From assembly GCA_947463515.1 (NCBI GenBank), contig CANHRI010000008.1, positions 1-64,000 of the forward strand: a stretch of 64,000 nucleotides of DNA, read 5' to 3'. The DNA comes from Flavobacteriaceae bacterium. GTDB lineage: Bacteria; Bacteroidota; Bacteroidia; Flavobacteriales; Flavobacteriaceae. The position numbers and the translations under genes are program-made. Below, in pieces: positions 26,438 to 36,017 of the stretch (position 1 is the stretch's first letter; each line of letters opens with the position of its first letter). The notes under the pieces are model-generated. The model was not told the DNA's origin. It saw only the letters and a list, made by a program, of their open reading frames with translations, and did no database searches.

Positions 26438-28987
26438 TTGCGCGTCCACGTTACAAAAATAGCATTATTCACCGGAATCGTCCTTTTTCTTGTGGCCTGT
26501 AATGTTACCCAACGGGTTCCCAACAATAAACGGTTGTTGGTCAAAAATGAAATTGAGCTCAACGGCAAACCTACCCGTGACGAGACTGTTTACGTGCAAT
26601 TATACCAAAAACCCAATACTTCTATAGTAGGCTATCGTCTTCGTTTGCAACTGTATAATTTAGCCAAAAAAAACGCTGACACCGCCTATAAACAGTGGTT
26701 GCAACGAAAACCCAAACGGCAAGAACGGCTGAATCGTTTTTTATCGGCCAAACAAGTGGAACGTTTAGGAAAATCGTTTATCGTTTCAGGATTGAGTAAT
26801 TTTTTGATGAAAACAGGTGAACCGCCAGCCATATATGATTCCGTCAGCACACAAAAATCAATCAAACGCCTCAATTCATTTTACTACAACAAAGGCTATT
26901 TTGATGTAGCGACAACGATCGAAAAAGACACATCTAAGGCTAAAAAAATTGGCATTCGCTACCGTGTTGACCTCAAGAAACCGTACCTGATTGACAGTTT
27001 GAAGCCTCAAATTTCGAGTCCCAAGCTCGATTCATTATTTCGATTGAATGTGGCGCGCTCCCTCATCAAATCGGGCAAGCCTTATGAAACCGAAACCCTC
27101 AACGCCGAACGGGATCGAATTACCTCTGAGTTTCGTAATAACGGAGCTTATCTTTTCCAACAAAACTACATTCGGTACTCGCTGGATACCTTGGGAACAC
27201 AAAACAAAGTCAATGTGCGTTTACTCATCAAAGACTACACTTACCGCGAAAATGACACCGCCAAAACAGCCCCTTTTCAACTCTATACCATTAATAAAGT
27301 AGCCATTTATACCGATCAATCGACCAATAAAAACGAAATAAAAAGCAAAGACAGCGTTACATACAAAGATTTTATCCTCTACAGTGAGAAAAAATTAAAA
27401 TACCGTCCCAAAGCCATTACCGATGCTGTTTTTATCACCAAAGGAAGTATGTTTTCTGACAACAACACCTCCCTGACAACACGATATTTGAGTAATTTAC
27501 GGGTTTTCAAATACCCTACTATTCAATACCAACAAGACCCCAAGGACCCCAACGGCTTGATTGCCAATATTTTTTTAACGCCCAGAAAAAAATACACCTT
27601 TGGAGCCTCCGTTGACTTCACCCATTCAAATATTCAGGATTTTGGGATTTCTGGAAATACCTCTTTAGGAATTCGCAATGTTTTTAATGGAGCAGAAACG
27701 TTTGAAATTGGATTCCGTGGAAATGTGGGTTCCTCTCAGGACTTAGCCAATCCGAACAATACCTTTTTTAACATTTCTGAAATCGGTTTGGATGCCAAGC
27801 TAAATTTTCCGCGTATCTTCTTCCCATTCAATACTGAAAAAATTATCCCCAAAACCATGTTGCCCACGACGACAATGACGATTGGTTATGCCAAACAACG
27901 CAACATCGGTTTGGACAAACAAAACTTTACGGGAACATTTACTTACAATTGGACGCCGCGTAAAAATACCACCATTCGTTTTGACCTTTTAAATATTCAG
28001 TTTGTGAAAAATGTGAATATTGGAAACTATTTCAATATTTACAGATCTTCCTTCGATGTTTTGAATGTTCTTGCTTTAAATTACAATGCCGATCCCTTGT
28101 TTTTTGATGTCAACAACAATTTAATTATTGATGCGGGAGCTAACGGCTTTATCAATGCCGTTTTAGGCACTAACCCCACAATTACCCCATCAGCGACTGA
28201 CTTACGCACGATTCGCAGCATTGTAGAACGCCGCAAACGTTTAACCGAAAACAACCTCATCTTTGCCACCAACATTTCATTTTATAAAACCACCAATCGC
28301 GGGGTCAACGATAATGATTTTTACTCCATTCGAACGAAAATTGAATCAGCGGGAAATATTCTGGCATTGTTGGCGCGCGCATCAAAACAGTTGGAAACCC
28401 AAACGGGAGCCAACACCTTTTTTGATGTAGAATTTTCACAATATTTAAAAGGTGAGATCGAATACATCAAGCACTGGAAATTAGCTGGAAAAAGCGTCAT
28501 CGCTATTCGTTCCTTTGCCGGTTTGGCCGTTCCGTTTGGAAATTCAAACTCAATTCCATTTTCGCGAAGTTATTTTTCGGGAGGATCCAATGATAATCGC
28601 GCATGGCAACCTTACAGTTTAGGTCCCGGAAGTAGTGGAGGCATCAACGATTTTAATGAGGCCAATATGAAGCTGGCGTTCAATGCGGAGTACCGTTTTA
28701 ATTTGTTTGGAAAATTCAATGGAGCGCTCTTTGCTGATGCGGGTAATATTTGGAATGTGTTTGACAACGTGGAACAAGCTTCGTTTCAATTCAAAGGTTG
28801 GAAGTCAATGGATGAAATTGCCCTAGGCAGTGGTTTGGGGTTGCGTTATGACCAAGGTTTGTTTGTCGTGCGATTTGACATTGGTTTTAAAACCTACAAT
28901 CCTTCGGAACAGATTGAAAACAAATGGCTGAGAGAGATAACCTTATCGAAGTCGGTACTAAATATCGGGATAAATTATCCGTTCTAA
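26438..28987 (+). CDS. BamA/TamA family outer membrane lipoprotein (TamL-like)
   Basis: An Omp85-family protein of about 849 residues. The start is probably the TTG at 26438, because a consensus promoter covers earlier in-frame starts and no ATG precedes the signal. The N-terminus (VTKIALFTGIVLFLVACN) is a lipoprotein signal ending in Cys, so the protein is lipidated, unlike canonical TamA. POTRA-like repeats span about residues 30-420 (for example RLNSFYYNKGYFDVA) and a 16-strand-type barrel follows, with the Omp85 motif near SFSRSYFSGGSNDNRAW and a C-terminal NIGINYPF. In this phylum such lipidated homologues are called TamL and pair with TamB in envelope assembly; no tamB is in the window. 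Confidence 0.88.
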   Translation: MRVHVTKIALFTGIVLFLVACNVTQRVPNNKRLLVKNEIELNGKPTRDETVYVQLYQKPNTSIVGYRLRLQLYNLAKKNADTAYKQWLQRKPKRQERLNRFLSAKQVERLGKSFIVSGLSNFLMKTGEPPAIYDSVSTQKSIKRLNSFYYNKGYFDVATTIEKDTSKAKKIGIRYRVDLKKPYLIDSLKPQISSPKLDSLFRLNVARSLIKSGKPYETETLNAERDRITSEFRNNGAYLFQQNYIRYSLDTLGTQNKVNVRLLIKDYTYRENDTAKTAPFQLYTINKVAIYTDQSTNKNEIKSKDSVTYKDFILYSEKKLKYRPKAITDAVFITKGSMFSDNNTSLTTRYLSNLRVFKYPTIQYQQDPKDPNGLIANIFLTPRKKYTFGASVDFTHSNIQDFGISGNTSLGIRNVFNGAETFEIGFRGNVGSSQDLANPNNTFFNISEIGLDAKLNFPRIFFPFNTEKIIPKTMLPTTTMTIGYAKQRNIGLDKQNFTGTFTYNWTPRKNTTIRFDLLNIQFVKNVNIGNYFNIYRSSFDVLNVLALNYNADPLFFDVNNNLIIDAGANGFINAVLGTNPTITPSATDLRTIRSIVERRKRLTENNLIFATNISFYKTTNRGVNDNDFYSIRTKIESAGNILALLARASKQLETQTGANTFFDVEFSQYLKGEIEYIKHWKLAGKSVIAIRSFAGLAVPFGNSNSIPFSRSYFSGGSNDNRAWQPYSLGPGSSGGINDFNEANMKLAFNAEYRFNLFGKFNGALFADAGNIWNVFDNVEQASFQFKGWKSMDEIALGSGLGLRYDQGLFVVRFDIGFKTYNPSEQIENKWLREITLSKSVLNIGINYPF

Positions 28988-29000
28988 TTTTTTTTATTTT

Positions 29001-29008
29001 TACTTTTG
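29001..29008 (+). promoter_or_regulatory. -7 promoter element of fbaA
   Basis: TACTTTTG matches the -7 consensus exactly and lies 27 bases upstream of the fbaA ATG. No -33 TTTG is obvious. Confidence 0.6.
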
Positions 29009-29035
29009 TCGCTTAACGATTAATACAACTACACC

Positions 29036-30109
29036 ATGTCACACCACATTAAACCCGGAGTAGCTACCGGTGATGAAGTTCAAAAGATATTTGCTTACGC
29101 GAAAGAAAAAGGATTTGCTTTACCTGCCGTAAATGTTGTGGGTTCCAGTACTATCAACGGTACACTAGAAACAGCAGCGAAGTTAAAAGCACCTGTTATC
29201 ATTCAGTTTTCTAACGGTGGTGCGCAATTTAATGCCGGAAAAGGATTGTCAAATGCAGGAGAACAAGCGGCTATTTTAGGAGCTGTGGCTGGTGCAAAAC
29301 ATATTCATACTTTGGCCGAAGCTTACGGTGCGACGGTGATTTTACATACCGACCATTGTGCCAAAAAATTATTGCCTTGGATTGATGGCTTGTTGGATGC
29401 GTCCGAGAAACACTTTGCTGAAACCGGGAAACCTTTATTTTCTTCCCACATGATTGATTTGTCGGAAGAGCCTTTACATGAAAATATTGAAATCTGTCAA
29501 CAATACTTAGCCCGAATGAGCAAAATGGGCATGACTTTAGAAATCGAACTAGGAATTACAGGTGGAGAAGAAGATGGTGTAGACAACTCAGATGTTGATA
29601 GTTCTAAACTTTATACTCAACCTTCGGAAGTAGCCTATGCGTATGAAGAATTGATGAAAATCAGCCCTAAGTTCACCATAGCTGCCGCTTTCGGAAACGT
29701 ACATGGAGTGTATAAGCCTGGTAATGTAAAACTTACGCCTAAAATCTTGAAAAATTCGCAAGATTACGTTCAAGAAAAATACAATACAGGGGCCAACCCT
29801 ATCGATTTTGTGTTCCATGGCGGATCAGGATCTACCTTGGAAGAAATTCGTGAGGCCATTTCGTATGGTGTAATCAAAATGAATATTGACACCGACCTTC
29901 AATTTGCCTTTACCGAAGGGATTCGCGATTATATGACGGGAAAAATCGACTATTTAAAAACACAAATCGGAAGTCCAGAAGGGGCTGATTCACCCAACAA
30001 AAAACACTACGACCCACGCAAATGGGTTCGCGAAGGTGAAGTCACTTTCAATACCCGTTTGGAGCAGGCTTTTGCCGACTTGAATAACGTAAACACCTTA
30101 TCAATTTAA
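29036..30109 (+). CDS. fbaA: Class II fructose-bisphosphate aldolase
   Basis: Zinc-dependent aldolase of glycolysis and gluconeogenesis. The 357 residues fit the long (E. coli FbaA-type) subclass. Motifs are VILHTDHCAKKLLPW (Asp and zinc-ligand His), LEIELGITGGEEDGVDN, the second zinc ligand in FGNVHGVYKPGN, the third in FVFHGGSGST and the phosphate-binding MNIDTDLQ. The gene has its own -7 box and is followed by accD after 70 bases. Confidence 0.96.
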   Translation: MSHHIKPGVATGDEVQKIFAYAKEKGFALPAVNVVGSSTINGTLETAAKLKAPVIIQFSNGGAQFNAGKGLSNAGEQAAILGAVAGAKHIHTLAEAYGATVILHTDHCAKKLLPWIDGLLDASEKHFAETGKPLFSSHMIDLSEEPLHENIEICQQYLARMSKMGMTLEIELGITGGEEDGVDNSDVDSSKLYTQPSEVAYAYEELMKISPKFTIAAAFGNVHGVYKPGNVKLTPKILKNSQDYVQEKYNTGANPIDFVFHGGSGSTLEEIREAISYGVIKMNIDTDLQFAFTEGIRDYMTGKIDYLKTQIGSPEGADSPNKKHYDPRKWVREGEVTFNTRLEQAFADLNNVNTLSI

Positions 30110-30123
30110 AATTTGAAATAGCG

Positions 30124-30148
30124 CTTACAGATCACATTGTGACGTAAG
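30124..30148. promoter_or_regulatory. Dyad element between fbaA and accD
   Basis: CTTAC ... TCAC ATT GTGA ... GTAAG forms an interrupted 9-pair stem or nested inverted repeat without a T tract. It could be an operator or a processing hairpin; this is a weak call. Confidence 0.3.
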
Positions 30149-30179
30149 TAATGATTTCCATTACCTAATACAACAAACT

Positions 30180-31034
30180 ATGGCTTGGTTTAAACGTACA
30201 GAAAAAGGGATAAAAACCGCTACCGAAGAGAAGAAAGATGTTCCCAAAGGACTTTGGTATAAATCGCCTACGGGTAAGATTGTTGATGCCGATGAATTGG
30301 AGCGCAATTTATGGGTAAGTCCTGAAGATGATTTCCATGTGCGTATTGGCAGTAAAGAGTTTTTTGAAATTCTTTTTGACAACAACGAATTCAAAGAATT
30401 GGATGCCAAAATGACGTCGAAAGACCCGTTGGGTTTTGTGGATACCAAAAAATATTCTGAACGATTAAAAGAAGTCATGGACAAAACCAAATTGAAAGAT
30501 GCGGTTCGAACTGCAGTGGGGAAATCCAAAGGAGAAGATTTGGTGGTCTGCTGTATGGACTTTGCTTTTATTGGCGGTTCGATGGGTGCCGTTGTTGGGG
30601 AAAAAATTGCCCGTGGTATCGATTATGCTATGCAGCACAACATTCCGTTTATGATGATTTCTAAATCGGGAGGTGCTCGGATGATGGAAGCCGCTTACTC
30701 GTTAATGCAGTTAGCAAAAACATCGGCTAAATTAGCTCAGTTGGCCGATAAAAAAATTCCCTACATTTCCTTATGTACTGACCCCACCACCGGAGGAACC
30801 ACAGCCTCGTATGCTATGTTGGGGGACATCAACATCTCTGAACCAGGCGCCTTAATTGGTTTTGCGGGACCACGTGTTGTTCGCGACACTACAGGAAAAG
30901 ATTTACCGGAAGGATTTCAAACGGCTGAATTTGTTTTGGAACACGGTTTCTTGGACTTTATCGCGCACCGTAAAGAATTGAAAAATAAAGTAAACCTCTA
31001 TTTGGATCTTATTTTAAACCGACCCATTCGTTAA
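30180..31034 (+). CDS. accD: Acetyl-CoA carboxylase carboxyltransferase subunit beta, zinc ribbon lost
   Basis: Carboxyltransferase beta subunit that, with AccA, moves the carboxyl group from biotin to acetyl-CoA to make malonyl-CoA. The 284 residues start [11 protein letters not shown] and carry the crotonase-like core: [57 protein letters not shown] and IGFAGPRVV. The N-terminal zinc ribbon, where most bacteria have two CPxC pairs, reads [33 protein letters not shown] here, with no cysteine at all. The fold may persist without metal. As I recall, other flavobacterial AccD proteins share this. Confidence 0.95.
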   Translation: MAWFKRTEKGIKTATEEKKDVPKGLWYKSPTGKIVDADELERNLWVSPEDDFHVRIGSKEFFEILFDNNEFKELDAKMTSKDPLGFVDTKKYSERLKEVMDKTKLKDAVRTAVGKSKGEDLVVCCMDFAFIGGSMGAVVGEKIARGIDYAMQHNIPFMMISKSGGARMMEAAYSLMQLAKTSAKLAQLADKKIPYISLCTDPTTGGTTASYAMLGDINISEPGALIGFAGPRVVRDTTGKDLPEGFQTAEFVLEHGFLDFIAHRKELKNKVNLYLDLILNRPIR

Positions 31035-31057
31035 TTGTTTTAGGGATAAAAATTAAA

Positions 31058-31087
31058 AAAAGCACGGTTTCTAATGACCGTGCTTTT
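31058..31087. terminator. Bidirectional terminator between accD and the ABC permease gene
   Basis: AAAAGCACGGT and ACCGTGCTTTT form a perfect 11-pair stem around TTCTAATG, flanked by A and T tracts. Confidence 0.9.
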
Positions 31088-31117
31088 CTATTTATAACAA
31101 ACTAACACAAATACAAC

Positions 31118-32362
31118 TTACATACCACTGCGAATCGCCTCCACAGGGTCTAATCGGGCGGCGGAAATAGCGGGTAGAATTCCCGAAATTACTCCAATTA
31201 ATACGGCCAAACCTGTTCCTTTTAAAACATTACCAATACTAAGAATAAATTCAAAATCCAAGGCGGAAGTCAGAAGAATCGTGAGCATCCAAACCAAGCC
31301 GATTCCTATCAATCCACCGAAAAGACAAAGGATGACAGCTTCAAAAAGAAACTGAAAAAGGATAAATCGGTTTTTGGCTCCCAATGATTTTTGAATACCA
31401 ATCAGGTTAGTACGCTCTTTTACGGAAACAAACATGATATTGGCCACTCCAAATCCGCCGACCAACAACGAGAAAGCCGCAATAATCCACCCACCGATGT
31501 TCATCGAGCTAATAATTCCATCGATTAAATCGGTAAATCCAGAAAAAACATTGATAAAGAAATTATTGTCTTCGTCAACTTTCATCCCGCGGTAATTGCG
31601 CAACTTCTGCGTCAATTCGGCCTTAAAAGCTTCCATATCTACTCCTTTCACGGGTTTAATCACAATGACTGGCGTCATCGATTTATTTTCACCCAAAGCC
31701 CGACGGATAAAATTAACGGGGATGATAATCGACGTATCGTCATTTCCGAACATCCCATCTCCTTTTTTCTCTAAAACCCCGACAATGGTAAACCGTTGTC
31801 CGTACATGCGCACTTGTTTACCTAAAGGGTTTAAAGTCCCAAAAAGTCCCTCGGCCAATTCGGCACCTATAACCGCCACCGTAGCCCCTGAATTGGACTC
31901 TGATGCGTTGAAAAAACGACCCTCAGTAAACTCAAAACCTTGAATATCAATGAATGTATGGGTAACGGGCACAACATTAACATTGGACATGGTTTTATCT
32001 TCGTATTTCACATTTTCCCATTTTAGAAAAATCTGATACGACATTTGAGCAGCATCGGGCAAGTTTTCTTGTAAGTATTCAAACTCCGCATAATTGACAT
32101 TTGGAAATTGCTCGCGCTTCCATGCTGGCACTGACGAAGGCCCAAAAGTATCGTTGAATAAATAAATGGTATTTTTATCTAAACTGCTTAACTCTTTTTT
32201 GATTTTTTGATCTAAAGAATCCACGGCTGCTAATACGGCGATAATAGAAAAAATACCGATGGTAACTCCCAATAACGAAAGAAACGTACGCAACTTGTTA
32301 TTGCGCAACGCATTCATCGCAAATCCGAAACTTTCGTTGAGTAACCGAAGGTATAAAAGCAT
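31118..32362 (-). CDS. MacB/FtsX-type ABC transporter permease
   Basis: Inner membrane permease of the MacB superfamily, 414 residues from MLLYLRLLNESFGFAMNALRNNK. A longer in-frame ATG adds a cysteine-rich stub that is unlikely. The first membrane helix (LRTFLSLLGVTIGIFSIIAVL) is followed by a large periplasmic MacB-PCD domain (about 50-270) and three helices of the FtsX domain, including GGFGVANIMFVSVKERTNLIGIQKSLGAK. It should work with an ABC ATPase and often an adaptor protein, but neither is next to it, so the partner is elsewhere. The substrate is unknown. A terminator lies past its end. Confidence 0.9.
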   Translation of the reverse strand: MLLYLRLLNESFGFAMNALRNNKLRTFLSLLGVTIGIFSIIAVLAAVDSLDQKIKKELSSLDKNTIYLFNDTFGPSSVPAWKREQFPNVNYAEFEYLQENLPDAAQMSYQIFLKWENVKYEDKTMSNVNVVPVTHTFIDIQGFEFTEGRFFNASESNSGATVAVIGAELAEGLFGTLNPLGKQVRMYGQRFTIVGVLEKKGDGMFGNDDTSIIIPVNFIRRALGENKSMTPVIVIKPVKGVDMEAFKAELTQKLRNYRGMKVDEDNNFFINVFSGFTDLIDGIISSMNIGGWIIAAFSLLVGGFGVANIMFVSVKERTNLIGIQKSLGAKNRFILFQFLFEAVILCLFGGLIGIGLVWMLTILLTSALDFEFILSIGNVLKGTGLAVLIGVISGILPAISAARLDPVEAIRSGM

Positions 32363-32451
32363 ACAACTTTTGTCTTTACACTCCATAAGTAGCGGTTTGT
32401 CGGCAATTGTTACAAGCGAGACAAAATCTTCTTTTTTATTTTAAAATTCAC

Positions 32452-32483
32452 TTGAAAAATAGGGTGAAAAAACGCTACTTTTG
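32452..32483 (+). promoter_or_regulatory. Promoter of purH
   Basis: TTG (32452-32454), a 21-base spacer and TACTTTTG (32476-32483) fit the Bacteroidota promoter. The element covers an in-frame TTG at 32481 and so supports the ATG at 32505 as the start. Confidence 0.65.
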
Positions 32484-32504
32484 CGCCTTACTAAACACAA
32501 CAAC

Positions 32505-34031
32505 ATGACGACTACAAAACTTATTCAGTCGGCCCTGATTTCGGTATTTTCGAAAGACGGACTCGAGCCCATCGTTCGTAAACTTCACGAGCTAAATGTA
32601 ACTTTATATTCTACTGGAGGGACCGAAGAATTTATTAAAAACCTTGGAATTCCCGTCATTCCCGTTGAAGAAGTGACTGATTATCCTTCCATTTTAGGTG
32701 GTCGTGTAAAAACCTTACATCCTAAAATTTTTGGGGGCATTTTGAACCGTCAAGATCATGCGTCGGATGTGGAAGAAATGCAAAACTACAACATCCCGCA
32801 ATTGGATTTGGTCATTGTGGATTTGTATCCTTTTGAAAAAACCGTTGCTTCAGGAGCTTCTGCAGCGGATATTATTGAAAAAATTGATATCGGTGGGATT
32901 TCGCTCATTCGGGCAGCCGCCAAAAATTTTAAAGATACAGTCATTGTTCCTTCGGTAAATGAGTATCGCTTGTTTTTAGACCTTCTTGAATCGGGCAATG
33001 GAAGTACAACTTTGGAGCAGCGTCAATTTTTGGCAGCAAGAGCTTTTCACACTTCTTCGCATTACGACACGGCTATTTTTAATTATTTCAACCAAGAGGA
33101 GACTATTTATAAAATGAGTTCCGATCAAGGGCAAACGCTACGTTACGGCGAAAATCCGCATCAAAAAGGGTTTTTCTTTGGGGATTTTGACGCTTTATTC
33201 ACGAAGGTTCACGGCAAAGAATTGTCCTACAACAACCTTTTGGACGTAGATGCTGCGGTCAATTTAATTTTAGAATTCAAGGATAGTGATCCTACATTTG
33301 CAATCCTCAAACACAATAACGCTTGTGGTTTGGCCACACGCGCTTCTATGAAAGAAGCGTATTTAGAGGCTTTGGCAGGCGATCCTACCTCAGCTTTTGG
33401 TGGTGTATTAATTGCCAACAACACCATAGATAAAGCGACGGCGGATGAAATTAACCAACTTTTTTGCGAGGTCGTTATTGCGCCTTCTTTTGAACCTGAG
33501 GCGCTTACCCTTTTGCAAGAAAAGAAAAACCGTATCCTTTTGGTGCAACACCCCACTGAACTTCCCCAGCAACAAGTTAGAACCTGTTTAAATGGCTTGT
33601 TGGTGCAAGATCGAAACTCGGTCACAGACACCAAAAACGGACTTTCTTACGTGACTACTAATAAGCCCACCGAACAAGAAGTTGATGATTTATTGTTTGC
33701 CTCCAAAATTTGTAAAAACACCAAATCCAATACCATTGTCTTAGCCAAAAACGGACAATTGATTGCTTCGGGTACGGGACAAACTTCACGCGTTGATGCC
33801 CTTCGCCAAGCCATTGAAAAAGCGCGTTCGTTTGGGTTTGACCTTAATGGAGCAGTGATGGCCAGTGATGCATTTTTCCCATTTCCAGATTGTGTAGAGA
33901 TTGCCCATCATGCGGGAATAACGGCAGTTATTCAACCGGGAGGCTCAATAAAAGATGAATTGAGTATTGCATATTGCAACGAAAATAATGTTGCTATGGT
34001 ATTTACAGGAACGCGTCATTTCAAACATTAA
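32505..34031 (+). CDS. purH: Bifunctional AICAR transformylase / IMP cyclohydrolase
   Basis: Catalyses the last two steps of IMP synthesis: formylation of AICAR, then ring closure. From MTTTKLIQSALISVFSKDGL it is 508 residues, normal for PurH. The N-terminal MGS-like cyclohydrolase domain (about 1-195) shows LYSTGGTEEFI, TDYPSILGGRVKTLHPKIFGGIL and KIDIGGISLIRAAAKN. The C-terminal transformylase domain shows RYGENPHQKGFF, the catalytic KHNNACGLA and DAFFPFPDCVEIAHHAGITAVIQPGGS. A consensus promoter precedes it. mreB follows after 57 bases with its own -7 box. Confidence 0.97.
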   Translation: MTTTKLIQSALISVFSKDGLEPIVRKLHELNVTLYSTGGTEEFIKNLGIPVIPVEEVTDYPSILGGRVKTLHPKIFGGILNRQDHASDVEEMQNYNIPQLDLVIVDLYPFEKTVASGASAADIIEKIDIGGISLIRAAAKNFKDTVIVPSVNEYRLFLDLLESGNGSTTLEQRQFLAARAFHTSSHYDTAIFNYFNQEETIYKMSSDQGQTLRYGENPHQKGFFFGDFDALFTKVHGKELSYNNLLDVDAAVNLILEFKDSDPTFAILKHNNACGLATRASMKEAYLEALAGDPTSAFGGVLIANNTIDKATADEINQLFCEVVIAPSFEPEALTLLQEKKNRILLVQHPTELPQQQVRTCLNGLLVQDRNSVTDTKNGLSYVTTNKPTEQEVDDLLFASKICKNTKSNTIVLAKNGQLIASGTGQTSRVDALRQAIEKARSFGFDLNGAVMASDAFFPFPDCVEIAHHAGITAVIQPGGSIKDELSIAYCNENNVAMVFTGTRHFKH

Positions 34032-34037
34032 TTTTAT

Positions 34038-34045
34038 TATTTTTG
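34038..34045 (+). promoter_or_regulatory. -7 promoter element of the mre operon
   Basis: TATTTTTG fits TAnnTTTG, 43 bases upstream of the mreB ATG. It makes the mreB-mreC-mreD-mrdA-rodA set a separate transcription unit from purH. Confidence 0.6.
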
Positions 34046-34088
34046 TAGGCTGATTCATAAATAACAAACTAATACCCTGTAACATCGT

Positions 34089-35117
34089 ATGGGATTTTTC
34101 GATTTCATGACCGAGGATATCGCAATTGACCTTGGTACCGCTAATACCCTGATTATTCATAATGACAAAGTAGTCATCGACAGTCCGTCTATCGTCGCGC
34201 GCGATCGTATCACGGGAAAAATTACTGCGGTTGGTAAAGAAGCCAATATGATGCAGGGGAAGACGCATGAAAACATCAAAACCATTCGCCCCTTAAAGGA
34301 CGGTGTTATTGCGGATTTCGCGGCTTCAGAGGAAATGATTAAAGCTTTTATCAAAAGTATTCCAGCTTTAAAGAAAAAAATGTTTACTCCCGCCTTACGT
34401 ATGGTAGTATGTATTCCCTCAGGTATTACTGAAGTGGAAATGCGTGCGGTAAAAGAATCCTGTGAACGCGTAAATGGGAAAGAAGTGTATTTGATTCACG
34501 AACCTATGGCAGCAGCTATCGGTATCGGAATTGATATTATGCAACCCAAAGGGAATATGATTGTTGATATCGGTGGGGGAACTACTGAAATTGCGGTAAT
34601 TGCTTTGGGGGGAATTGTTTGCGATAAATCGGTGAAGATTGCAGGAGATGTTTTCACAAACGATATTATTTATTACATGCGTACCCAACACAATTTGTTT
34701 GTAGGAGAAACTACCGCTGAAAAAATAAAAATTACAATTGGTGCAGCCACAGATTCGTTGGAATCACCTCCAGATGATATGTCGGTACAAGGACGTGACT
34801 TGTTGACGGGAAAACCAAAACAGGTTGAAGTTTCTTTCCGTGAAATTGCCAAAGCATTGGACAAATCCATTCAACGTATTGAGGATGCGATTATGGAGAC
34901 GCTTTCGCAAACTCCACCCGAACTAGCCGCTGATATTTACAATACCGGGATATACTTAGCCGGTGGCGGTTCGATGCTACGTGGTTTGGACAAGCGAATT
35001 TCTTTAAAAACTGACCTTCCGGTTTATATTGCCGAAGATCCGCTAAAAGCAGTAGTTCGAGGAACTGGAATGGCTTTAAAAAACATACCGAAATTCAGAA
35101 GTATTCTTATCAAGTAA
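34089..35117 (+). CDS. mreB: Rod shape-determining actin homologue MreB
   Basis: Bacterial actin that organises lateral cell-wall synthesis at the inner membrane. The 342 residues have the actin-fold phosphate loops DLGTANTLIIHN (near residues 16-27) and DIGGGTTEIAVIALGG, the CIPSGITEVEMRAVKES region, and AGGGSMLRGLDKRI near the end. The N-terminal MGFFDFMTED is a typical membrane-binding start. First gene of the rod operon; mreC follows after 66 bases. Confidence 0.97.
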   Translation: MGFFDFMTEDIAIDLGTANTLIIHNDKVVIDSPSIVARDRITGKITAVGKEANMMQGKTHENIKTIRPLKDGVIADFAASEEMIKAFIKSIPALKKKMFTPALRMVVCIPSGITEVEMRAVKESCERVNGKEVYLIHEPMAAAIGIGIDIMQPKGNMIVDIGGGTTEIAVIALGGIVCDKSVKIAGDVFTNDIIYYMRTQHNLFVGETTAEKIKITIGAATDSLESPPDDMSVQGRDLLTGKPKQVEVSFREIAKALDKSIQRIEDAIMETLSQTPPELAADIYNTGIYLAGGGSMLRGLDKRISLKTDLPVYIAEDPLKAVVRGTGMALKNIPKFRSILIK

Positions 35118-35183
35118 TTTGATTTTTTACTAATTTTAGAACACAAAAATACGGAACAGCAATAGGAATTTTTAGCGTAACTC

Positions 35184-36017
35184 ATGCAGCAAATCTTCAA
35201 TTTTATATTTAAAAACAGCTATCGTATGCTGTTTTTGCTGCTTATGGTGACAGCCATTTCGTTGACTATTCAATCACACTCCTACCACAAAAGTAAAGTC
35301 ATCAGTTCAGCTAATTTTTTGACGGGAGGTGTTTACAAACAAATCAACAACGTTAACGAATACTTCAATCTTCGCACGAAAAACGAAGAACTAGCGCTTG
35401 AAAATGCTCGATTGAAAAGTATTTTATTCAATCGAAAAGACACATTAAAAGTTCCATTATTGGACACTATTAAAGGAGTTAAAAAAACAGATTTAATTGT
35501 CGCCAAAGTCATTCACAATTCCTACAGCGCTCAAGTCAACTTCCTTACGCTAGACTCGGGAGCCAAAAATGGAATTCGTCCCGAAATGGGTGTTATCAAT
35601 AGTTTGGGAATCGTGGGTATTGTTGAAAATGTATCGCCTAACTACGCAACCGTTTTGAGTATTTTAAATACAGAATCCCCTATCAATGCCAAAATCAAGA
35701 AATCCAATCATATCGGTTCTTTGATTTGGAATGGAAAAAATACAGGATTTGTTCAATTGATTGATGTTCCCCGATTGGCCTCGGTTCGCAAAGGCGATAC
35801 CATTGTAACGGGTGGACAGTCTACCATTTTCCCAGAAAACATTAACATCGGTACCATTGAAAAAATTTACACCGATGATCAAACCAATTATTATACGCTT
35901 GATGTTCGATTGTTTAATGACATGACGAGTTTAGGTCATATATACATCATTCGAAATCGCGATCGTCAGGAAATATTAACCTTGGAAAAGAAAACACAAA
36001 AAAATAATGAACAGTAG
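35184..36017 (+). CDS. mreC: Rod shape-determining protein MreC
   Basis: Bitopic inner membrane protein of 277 residues that links MreB to the periplasmic wall enzymes. One membrane helix near residues 13-30 (RMLFLLLMVTAISLTI) is followed by a coiled-coil stretch (about 50-80: NLRTKNEELALENARLKSIL) and the double beta-barrel domain with AKVIHNSYSAQVNFLTLDSG, GIVGIVENVSPNYATVLSIL and VRKGDTIVTGGQSTIFPENI. It overlaps mreD by 11 bases, so translation is coupled. Confidence 0.96.
   Translation: MQQIFNFIFKNSYRMLFLLLMVTAISLTIQSHSYHKSKVISSANFLTGGVYKQINNVNEYFNLRTKNEELALENARLKSILFNRKDTLKVPLLDTIKGVKKTDLIVAKVIHNSYSAQVNFLTLDSGAKNGIRPEMGVINSLGIVGIVENVSPNYATVLSILNTESPINAKIKKSNHIGSLIWNGKNTGFVQLIDVPRLASVRKGDTIVTGGQSTIFPENINIGTIEKIYTDDQTNYYTLDVRLFNDMTSLGHIYIIRNRDRQEILTLEKKTQKNNEQ

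Noticed and set aside
30124-30148. Terminator after fbaA
   Set aside because: The dyad has no T tract and an internal mismatch region; an operator or processing site is as likely.
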